Shown here one piece after another: positions 27,650 to 34,324 of a DNA stretch of 34,324 nt. This DNA comes from Gammaproteobacteria bacterium (GTDB taxonomy: Bacteria; Pseudomonadota; Gammaproteobacteria; Tethybacterales; Persebacteraceae): contig JAHRAH010000049.1 in NCBI GenBank assembly GCA_020027345.1, positions 1 through 34,324 of the forward strand, in the 5' to 3' direction. A model generated the notes under the pieces. It worked only from the letters and a program-made list of their open reading frames with translations. It did no database searches and was not told where the DNA came from. Positions within the stretch are counted from its first letter, which is position 1. Each line of letters opens with the position of its first letter. The translations under genes and the position numbers were made by a program.

Positions 27650-28483
27650 ATGAACAAAACGACCGCAATCACCGTCGCCGCCGCTTTCGCGCTGGCCTTT
27701 GCGCCGGCCGCCGCCGCCGCCGAATGCAAGAACGAAGTGTGGAACAAAGTGCAAAAGCGCGGCAAACTCGTCGTCGGCGTCAAGCCCGACTACAAACCGT
27801 GGGGCTACCGCAGCGAGAGCGGCGAACTCGTGGGGATGGAAATTGACCTCGCCAAAGACGCCGCCGCAAAAATGGGCGTGGAAGTGGAGCTCGTCCCCGT
27901 GCAGTCCTCCAACCGGATGCAGTTCTTGGAGCAGGGCAAGATCGACCTGATGATTGCGACGATGTCCGACCGCGCCGACCGCCGCAAAATCACCGGCATA
28001 GTCGGCCCCAATTACTACACTTCCGGCACCAACCTCCTCGCGCCGAAAGCGCTGAAACTGCGCGACTGGGAACAGTTGCGCGGCAAACCGGTTTGCGGCA
28101 AGCAGGGCGCCTTCTACAACCAAATCGTGGAGCAGCGTTACGGCGCGCAAGTGGTCGCCTTCACCGGCAACGCCGAAGCGAAACAGGCGCTGCGCGACAA
28201 AAAATGCATCGCATTCGTCTACGACGACAGCAGCATCGTCGCCGACCTCGCTTCCGGCGACTGGGGCGAATACGAAATGCCGATGGCGACCGAGGACGAC
28301 AATCCCTGGGCGCTTGCCGTCCCCCTCGCCGAGCGCGACTGCGTCTTCGGGCGGTTTATGTCCGGGATGATATACAACTGGCACCGCGACGGCACGCTGG
28401 CGGAGCTGGAAGAGAAATGGGGCATTCAGCCGACGACATTCCTGCGCGGGCAAAAAGAACGCTTCGCGGACTGGATTAAGTAA
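27650..28483 (+). CDS. polar amino-acid ABC transporter substrate-binding protein
   Basis: Signal peptide; KRGKLVVGVKPDYKPWGYRSESGELVGMEIDLAKDAAAKMGVEVELVPVQSSNRMQFLEQGKIDLMIATMSDRADRRK; SBP family 3. Confidence 0.92.
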   Translation: MNKTTAITVAAAFALAFAPAAAAAECKNEVWNKVQKRGKLVVGVKPDYKPWGYRSESGELVGMEIDLAKDAAAKMGVEVELVPVQSSNRMQFLEQGKIDLMIATMSDRADRRKITGIVGPNYYTSGTNLLAPKALKLRDWEQLRGKPVCGKQGAFYNQIVEQRYGAQVVAFTGNAEAKQALRDKKCIAFVYDDSSIVADLASGDWGEYEMPMATEDDNPWALAVPLAERDCVFGRFMSGMIYNWHRDGTLAELEEKWGIQPTTFLRGQKERFADWIK

Positions 28484-28546
28484 CGGCGCCCGCCTGCCGC
28501 GCATTTTGCGCCGGGCGCGGGTGCGGAGCGCGCGGCGGCGGCAACG

Positions 28547-29302
28547 GTGATTGACGCCGCCGCCGCCTTTTTCCGCCAACTGGCGGAGGAGTATCCCTCG
28601 TGGAACTTCATCTTCCTTTACGAAAAATCGCAATGGGAGAAAGTCGTCGGCGGCTTTTGGATGACGGTGAAACTCTCCGCTGTTTGCGTCGTGTTCAGCG
28701 TCGTCATCGGCGGCGTCGGCGCGGGGATGCAGCGCGCCAAAAACGCGGCGCTGCGCGCGGGCGTCGCCTCCTACATTCAGTTCTTCCGCAACACGCCGCC
28801 GTTTGTGCAGTTGCTCTTTTTTTATTTTGCGCTCGGGCAGTTTACGCCGACATACTCCCCCGACGGCTGGCTGGAAATACCGGTAATATCCAATGTCGGC
28901 TGGGCGGTCATTTCGCTTTCCTTTTTCGCCGGCGCGTTCAATGTGGAAATCTTTCGCGCCGGCGCCGAGGCGGTGCCGAAATCCACCGAAGAAGCGGCCG
29001 AGTCGCTGGGCTTTACGCGCCTGCAAACCTACGGTTATGTCGTTTTGCCGCTCGCCTTTCGCGCCTCGCTGCCGGCGCTCAACAACAACCTCGTCAATCT
29101 GGTAAAAACGACGACGCAGGCATTTGTTATCGCCGTGCCGGAACTGCTGTATCAGTCGCAAACGATTTGGAACGATTATCCTTCGGCGCAAAACCCGATG
29201 ATGCTCACGCTTTTTCTTTCGTATCTGGCGCTGGTTTCCGTCGTCATTTTGGGAATGAACAAGTGGGAGCGGACGATGCGCATTCCCGGTTACGGCGAAT
29301 GA
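28547..29302 (+). CDS. polar amino-acid ABC transporter permease 1
   Basis: QFFRNTPPFVQLLFFYFALGQ, FFAGAFNVEIFRAGAEAVPKSTEEAAESLGFTRLQTYGYVVLP (HisM/GlnP type). Confidence 0.92.
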   Translation: MIDAAAAFFRQLAEEYPSWNFIFLYEKSQWEKVVGGFWMTVKLSAVCVVFSVVIGGVGAGMQRAKNAALRAGVASYIQFFRNTPPFVQLLFFYFALGQFTPTYSPDGWLEIPVISNVGWAVISLSFFAGAFNVEIFRAGAEAVPKSTEEAAESLGFTRLQTYGYVVLPLAFRASLPALNNNLVNLVKTTTQAFVIAVPELLYQSQTIWNDYPSAQNPMMLTLFLSYLALVSVVILGMNKWERTMRIPGYGE

Positions 29303-30171
29303 AAATAAAACCGATGACGGTTATGCTGCCGTTTCGCATTGCGCGGGATGACGATGCCGGTTGCGGCGGGGGACTGTGCCGTCGCATTGCCGCGATGCCG
29401 CCGAAGACGGTGATACTCCTCGCATTCATCGTCGCCGCGCTTTTGGTTTTTTCCGCAACGGCGCAGGAAGAAAGCGGCGGCGGCAACAACGCATTCGCCG
29501 CGCTTTGGCGCTGGATGCCGTTTCTCCTGCTGCACGGTTTCGCGTTCACCATTCTCATCAGTTTTCTGACGATGATGCTGGGGACGGTGAGCGGCGTTCT
29601 CCTGGGCGTCGGGCAGTTCTCGCGCAACCGTCCCCTCGCAAAAGCGTGCTGGTTTGTCACGCAGGTGTTTCGCAATTCGCCGTGGCTGGTTTTGCTTTTT
29701 ATTGTTATGCTCTCGCTGCCTTTTGAGATTCGCATCGGCGAAAGCATCGTCCCCGTCCCCGATTGGCTGAAAGCCGTCTTCGGGCTGGCGCTGCCGGTGA
29801 TGGCGAACATTTCCGAAGTCGTGCGCGGCGCCGTCAATTCCGTCCCGACGGGGCAGTGGGAGGCGGCGGAAAGTTTGGCCTTCGGGCGCCGCCAAACTTT
29901 TTTCCAAATCATTCTGCCGCAGTGTTTTAAGCGGATGATACCGCCGTGGATGAATTGGTATGCAATTCTGACAATGGCGACGCCCATCGTTTCCATTCTC
30001 GGCGTGGAAGAAGTTCTCAATCTCGCGCGGCAGGCGATTGAAGCGGAAAACAACCGCCCCGAATTGCTGGTGCCGTTTTACGGTTTCGTGCTGCTTGTTT
30101 TTTTCGCCTACTGCTATCCCGTCGCCCGCCTCACCGTGCGCTTGGAACGGCGCTTTGCGGTAAACCTGTGA
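29299..30171 (+). CDS. polar amino-acid ABC transporter permease 2
   Basis: ATG 29299 overlapping the upstream stop; FRNSPWLVLLFIVML, ANISEVVRGAVNSVPTGQWEAAESLAFGRRQTFFQIILPQ. Confidence 0.92.
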   Translation: MKIKPMTVMLPFRIARDDDAGCGGGLCRRIAAMPPKTVILLAFIVAALLVFSATAQEESGGGNNAFAALWRWMPFLLLHGFAFTILISFLTMMLGTVSGVLLGVGQFSRNRPLAKACWFVTQVFRNSPWLVLLFIVMLSLPFEIRIGESIVPVPDWLKAVFGLALPVMANISEVVRGAVNSVPTGQWEAAESLAFGRRQTFFQIILPQCFKRMIPPWMNWYAILTMATPIVSILGVEEVLNLARQAIEAENNRPELLVPFYGFVLLVFFAYCYPVARLTVRLERRFAVNL

Positions 30172-30178
30172 GGAACAA

Positions 30179-30937
30179 ATGAACGCGAAAGTTTTGTGGA
30201 CGCCCGACATGCCGATGGTTTCCGCGAAGGATGTGCATAAATCCTTCGGCGAGCTGGAAGTGCTGCGCGGCGTTTCCATGGATGTGATGAAGGGCGAATG
30301 CGTCTGCATCATCGGTCCCTCCGGTTCGGGAAAGTCCACATTCATTCGCTGCATCAACGCGCTCAACGACATTCAGCGCGGCTCCATCACCGTGGAAGGA
30401 ATGCGGGTGGACGACCCCGCGCTGGACAAACTCGCGCTGCGCAAAAAAGTGGGGATGGTCTTCCAGCAGTATAATTTGTTCCCGCACAAAACCGCGCTGG
30501 AAAACATTATGATGGCGCCGCTCAAAGTCCTGCGGCAGGAAAAAGCCGAAGCCGAAAAGAACGCGCGCGCGCTCATAAAAAAAGTGCGCCTGCAGGGAAA
30601 GGAAAACAACTATCCCGGCGAACTCTCCGGCGGGCAGCAGCAGCGCGTCGCCATCGCCCGCTCGCTGGCGATGCGCCCCGATGTGATGCTCTTTGACGAA
30701 GTTACCGCCGCATTGGACCCGGAAACGGTGAAGGAAGTGCTGGCGGCCATACGCGAACTCGCGCACGAGGGAATGACATGCATTCTGGTAACGCACGAAA
30801 TGGGCTTCGCCCGCGAAGTCGCCAACCACATATATTTCACCGACCGCGGAATCATCGTGGAACACGCCCCCCCCGATGAATTCTTCACCCAGGCAAAAGA
30901 CCCCCGCACCCGCCAATTCCTCAGCCAAATTTTATAA
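30179..30937 (+). CDS. polar amino-acid ABC transporter ATP-binding protein
   Basis: GPSGSGKST, VFQQYNLFPHKTALENIMMAPLKV, ELSGGQQQRVAIARSLAMRPDVMLFDEVTAALDPE. Confidence 0.95.
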   Translation: MNAKVLWTPDMPMVSAKDVHKSFGELEVLRGVSMDVMKGECVCIIGPSGSGKSTFIRCINALNDIQRGSITVEGMRVDDPALDKLALRKKVGMVFQQYNLFPHKTALENIMMAPLKVLRQEKAEAEKNARALIKKVRLQGKENNYPGELSGGQQQRVAIARSLAMRPDVMLFDEVTAALDPETVKEVLAAIRELAHEGMTCILVTHEMGFAREVANHIYFTDRGIIVEHAPPDEFFTQAKDPRTRQFLSQIL

Positions 30938-30938
30938 T

Positions 30939-30974
30939 TCCCCCCTCCATCTCCGATGGGGGGACTGGGGGGTA
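30939..30974. repeat. C/G hairpin element related to that at 27349-27386
   Basis: TCCCCCCTCCATCTCCGATGGGGGGACTGGGGGG vs C10ATCTCCGATG8TTG9. Confidence 0.75.
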
Positions 30975-30996
30975 ATCCGGCAAATCAACCACTATT

Positions 30997-31180
30997 GCGT
31001 CATTCCCGCACTCCCCCAAAAAAGCGGGAATCATTCCGCGTCATTCCCGCACTCCTCCAAAAGGCGGGAATCCAGCGAATTACCCCCCTCGCGTCATTCC
31101 CGCACTCCCCCAAAAAGGCGGGAATCCAGCAAATTGCGTCATTCCCGCACTCCCCCAAAAAAGCGGGAATCCAGCGAATT
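30997..31180 (+). repeat. array of four dRS3-like inverted-repeat units upstream of the GIY-YIG gene
   Basis: Units begin at 30997, 31038, 31091, 31136: GCGTCATTCCCGC-ACTCCYCCAAAA(A)-RGCGGGAATCCAGCRAATT; 8-bp perfect arms ATTCCCGC/GCGGGAAT. Confidence 0.92.
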
Positions 31181-31199
31181 TTTAGAATACAATAACCAA

Positions 31200-31493
31200 A
31201 TGCGCGAGGGACAGCCGGCGGTTTACATAATGGCGAGCGGGCGCAACGGCACCTTGTATACCGGCGTAACAAGCGATTTGCCCCGGCGGGTCTGGCAGCA
31301 CAAAAACGGCGAAACCGGCGGCTTTGTGCAAAAACACGGAATTAAAATACTCGTGCATTACGAGTTGTTTGATTATATGCCCGCCGCCATTGAACGCGAA
31401 AAACGGATAAAAAAATGGCGCCGGCAATGGAAAGTCCGGCTTATAGAAAAAAACAATCCCCATTGGCTGGACTTGTACGGCGGGATTGTTTAA
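31200..31493 (+). CDS. standalone GIY-YIG domain endonuclease (97 aa)
   Basis: MREGQPAVYIMASGRNGTLYTGVTSDLPRRVWQHKNGETGGFVQKHGIKILVHYELFDYMPAAIEREKRIKKWRRQWKVRLIEKNNPHWLDLY: GIY (VYI), YIG (YTG), Arg, and Glu in AIEREKRIKKW. Confidence 0.92.
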   Translation: MREGQPAVYIMASGRNGTLYTGVTSDLPRRVWQHKNGETGGFVQKHGIKILVHYELFDYMPAAIEREKRIKKWRRQWKVRLIEKNNPHWLDLYGGIV

Positions 31494-31497
31494 GCAC

Positions 31498-31875
31498 CAT
31501 TCCCGCGCTTCTTTAATTTGCTGGATTCCCGCCTCTGGAAAAAATGCGGGAATGACGCAGGGAGGATTCCCGCCCCCCGAAAATGCAGGAATCCCCTTAA
31601 CGCGCCATTCCCGCACCCCTCCAAAAAGGCGGGAATCCAGCAAATTGCGTCATTCCCGCACTCCTCCAAAAGGCGGGAATCCAGCAAATCAAACCCCCTT
31701 GCGTCATTCCCGCACCCGACGCCATCCCCGCATTGCGTCATTCCCGCACTCCACCAAAAAGGCGGGAATCATTCCGCGTCATTCCCGCACTCCCCCAAAA
31801 AGGCGGGAATCCAGCGAATTAACACTCTTGCGTCATTCCCGCACTCCTCCAAAAAGGCGGGAATCCAGCAAATCA
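31498..31875. repeat. array of dRS3-like inverted-repeat units downstream of the GIY-YIG gene, mixed orientation
   Basis: Inverted unit 31515-31558 plus a variant to ~31592; direct units starting at about 31602, 31646, 31701 (truncated), 31734, 31776, 31830. Confidence 0.9.
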
Positions 31876-31929
31876 AACAACCGCCACAACAACCGTGACC
31901 ACTATCCGAACCCAAAACGGCACACGCTT
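31830..31929 (+). repeat. 100 bp direct repeat, copy 1
   Basis: GCGTCATTCCCGCACTCCTCCAAAAAGGCGGGAATCCAGCAAATCAAACAACCGCCACAACAACCGTGACCACTATCCGAACCCAAAACGGCACACGCTT; one mismatch to copy 2. Confidence 0.92.
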
Positions 31930-31977
31930 GCTCACTATCTACAACTACTCCCCACACGCCAGCCGCTATAACCCGCA

Positions 31978-32596
31978 GTGCATACCAGCCCATCCAACCG
32001 AGTATCCCCGGAACAACACCCACAATTACAACACCCCCCATTCGCAATTAACACCGGAATCGCTTCCGTGCGCCCCCCGCTTTTCTTTAAGCGCCTGCAA
32101 CCCGAGCGAAATTGGTTTGACACCGCGACCTCCTTAGGCGTGTGGCACTCGTGGAAGGAATTTGCCGTCTACTACGAAAACGCCCGCCGCTGGAATCTTA
32201 TGTCCCCCGAGTGGTTGCGCTTCCGGGAATGGTTTCTAACTTACTTACTGCCGATGGCGGTGGAACCCCGGCAGATTTGTCACCCCGACGAACCCGACCG
32301 GCGATGTAAATGGCGACGAAATGTGCGCCCTCTGCTTTGCCGCCTTTGACAGGGCAGGATACTTTACCGGCGATTCCCAAATCGGCGAACCCCCCGACTG
32401 GTGCCAATACGGCGTAACCCCCGAAGGCAACTGGGCCGCCCTCTGCTTTAATCCATTTTCTGTCATTCCCGCATTCTCCAAAAAGCGGGAATCCAGCAAA
32501 TTCCACCGCTGCGACTCCTGCAACGACGGAATCCTCCGCTACTCCAACAACCCCAACCTCGCCATCATCCCCGCACCCGACGCCATCCCCGCATAG
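31978..32596 (+). pseudogene. frame-broken Cys-rich ORF of unknown function (ORF 31978..32349 and ORF 32321..32596)
   Basis: WFDTATSLGVWHSWKEFAVYYENARRWNLMSPEWLRFREWFLT in frame 1 would continue into YCRWRWNPGRFVTPTNPTGDVNGDEMCALCFAAFDRAGYFTG...WCQYGVTPEGNWAALCFNPF in frame 2 if one ACTT is removed at 32238-32248; 3' part carries an in-frame repeat insertion followed by RCDSC. Confidence 0.4.
32460..32502 (+). repeat. dRS3-like repeat unit inside the Cys-rich ORF
   Basis: TGTCATTCCCGCATTCTCCAAAAAGCGGGAATCCAGCAAATT. Confidence 0.85.
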
Positions 32597-32803
32597 CGTC
32601 ATTCCCGCACTCCAAAATTAACCCTCTTGCGTCATTCCCGCACTCCTCCAAAAAGGCGGGAATGACGCAGGGGGGGGGGATTCCCGCCTCCGGAAAAAAT
32701 GCGGGAATGACGCAGGGGGGGGATTCCCGTCCCCCGAAAATGCGGGCATCCACTTAAAGCGTCATTCCCGCACTCTTCCAAAAAGGCGGGAATCCAGCAA
32801 ATC
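32596..32803. repeat. third cluster of dRS3-like units, mixed orientation, with G-runs
   Basis: Direct units at about 32596 (truncated), 32629 and 32759; inverted units in GATTCCCGCCTCCGGAAAAAATGCGGGAATGACGC and GATTCCCGTCCCCCGAAAATGCGGGCATC. Confidence 0.9.
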
Positions 32804-32858
32804 AAACAACCGCCACAACAACCGTGACCACTATCCGAACCCAAAACGGCACACGCTT
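32759..32858 (+). repeat. 100 bp direct repeat, copy 2
   Basis: Identical to 31830-31929 except CTTC for CTCC. Confidence 0.92.
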
Positions 32859-32942
32859 ACGCATTCGCCATCATTCCCGCCCCCGACGCCATCATTCCCA
32901 CCTCCGACGCCATTCTCGCCGCCACTGACGACGCCTGATTTA

Positions 32943-33996
32943 TTACGGGACCGAAACTCGCACTCTCGCAATTATTCCATCATCCGTCAAGGATGCACTC
33001 CGAACAATAAAGGTGTTATTCTGAGCTCCGGGAAAACCCACAATCGGAAAAGCATACCCCGGACAACGAAGTTCGGTCGCATCCGTTATATTACATAACC
33101 CGCCATTGAGAATAAGCAAAGCAATCATTCCCGCGTCATTATGAGTGGAAAACGCTAAATCCAGCGGCGTAGCGCCCGCATTATTCATTGCATTAATGCG
33201 CGCTCCTTCCTCCAACAAGACCGACAATCCTGCAGTAATACCAGACGAATCTGGATCACTCCGTGCAAAGTAATGAATTGGCATGTCGCCGTTACTGTCC
33301 GCTGCATTAATGCTCGCTCCCGCACTTAGCAAAATCGTCATAACAGTAAACTGAAAGTGAAACCCAACCGCCACCATTAGAGGCGTATAACCATGTGAAA
33401 CCGCAAAAATTCTACTGTGCGATGTCATATTAACATTCGCGCCGGCCGAAAGAACTGCAGTGATTATAGAAACATTATTAAACCCAATTGCATTAAGCAG
33501 CGGCGTAGCGCCGTCACTATCCTTCACATTAACACTCGCCCCCGCCGACAGCAATGCCGTTGCTGACCTATACCTCGTTCACATCAGCGCCCGAAGCGGC
33601 GAACATCGTAACCGTCGCCAAATCCATCGCATACAGCGAAGCAAGCCGGGCGGCGATGGAATCCGCGCCCTCCAAACCAAAAGCGGCGCAACCATTCTGA
33701 ATACTGCAAGAATCCAATCCCCGCAAAGTAACAAAAGCCATCCCCGTCGCATTGACATGCCGGGGCGTAAAAGTCCCGCTTTCCAAAGTGCCGGTAACGG
33801 CAAAAACAGTCGCCGTCATCGTCCCCGCTTGCGTCCCCTTGTAAATGAGATAGCCGTCGGCGGACAGCGAAACAAGCGAGGAGGGCTCCGCCGTAAGCGT
33901 AATCGTAACTTCCTGCGCATCGGCGGCGTTTGTCACAGCAAGCCCCGCCCCCGCAAAGAAGAGGGAAGCGCAAAAACGAAGGAAATTCTTTGTCAT
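32943..33996 (-). pseudogene. secreted ankyrin-repeat protein gene interrupted by a frame change
   Basis: 5' part 33568..33996: signal peptide MTKNFLRFCASLFFAGAGLAVTNAADA, ends at ...ASGADVNEV*. 3' part 32943..~33560 in another frame: LLSAGASVNVKDSDGATPLLNAIG...LLSAGASINAADSNGDMPIHYFA...LLEEGARINAMNNAGATPLDLAF. Confidence 0.75.
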
Positions 33997-34092
33997 CAGT
34001 GTCCTTTTCCCGCCCCCAAACGAAAGCAATGACGGCATTATACGCAAAAAATCCCAAAAAAACCCCTCCCCGCAAAAAAAATCCGCCCACCG

Positions 34093-34324
34093 TCATCCCC
34101 TCGTCATTCCGGCGAAAGCCGGGAATCCATAAGCCGCCCGCGAAAACCGCAAATCCCCGAACCCGCCACTGTCCCCAATCCCCCTATGGATTCCCGCCTT
34201 CGTGTTGGGTTCCGCATTGTTGTGTTGGTTTTGCAGGAGTTCCACGGGGGCTTTCCAGCCGAGGCGTTTTTGCCTTGTGTGGTTATAGGCGAACACCACC
34301 CGGGCAATGAAGCCGTTGCGCGCG
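34093..34324 (-). mobile_element. C-terminal end of a probable DDE/rve-type transposase, running off the window edge
   Basis: RNGFIARVVFAYNHTRQKRLGWKAPVELLQ resembles the terminal YNHxRxxxxLGxKxPxE motif of IS transposases; the tail after it appears repeat-derived (YGFPAFAGMTRG). Confidence 0.55.
34102..34130. repeat. short inverted repeat variant (GTCATTCCGGCGAAAGCCGGGAATCCA)
   Basis: Arms ATTCCGGC/GCCGGGAAT; related to the dRS3-like family. Confidence 0.6.

Noticed and set aside
27557-29191. 544-aa - strand ORF
   Set aside because: Antisense to the amino-acid ABC genes.
30939-30974. Classical Rho-independent terminator after the ABC ATPase gene
   Set aside because: Strong stem but no following T-run; kept only as a repeat.
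30997-32803. CRISPR array
   Set aside because: Units are mutually inverted, irregularly spaced, often directly abutting, with no unique spacers of uniform length and no cas genes.

Overview
Proteobacterial, GC-rich 34.3 kb window. It holds: (i) two TRAP transporter loci: a dctP-remnant/dctQ/dctM/alpha-beta-hydrolase cluster on + and a choline-sulfatase (betC)/small membrane protein/dctP/dctQ/dctM operon on -; (ii) a complete-looking type III restriction-modification pair (mod/res) abutting nusA; (iii) a housekeeping block nusA-infB-rbfA-truB-sppA; (iv) xsc (sulfoacetaldehyde acetyltransferase) plus a taurine/sulfonate-type ABC transporter with two permeases, separated by two tandem paralogous PIN toxin-antitoxin cassettes; (v) a polar amino-acid ABC operon preceded by a cluster of poly-C/poly-G hairpins and followed by a related element; (vi) a small standalone GIY-YIG nuclease gene flanked on both sides by many copies of a dRS3-like inverted repeat (GCGTCATTCCCGC-N-GCGGGAATCCAGC), which also occurs singly elsewhere in the window; (vii) a repeat-riddled, frame-broken Cys-rich ORF region with a 100 bp direct duplication; (viii) a secreted ankyrin-repeat gene broken by a frame change; (ix) the C-terminal end of a probable transposase at the right edge. 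The most interesting candidate system is the GIY-YIG gene plus its repeat arrays. All calls come from reading the sequence and the supplied ORF translations; no database search was run.
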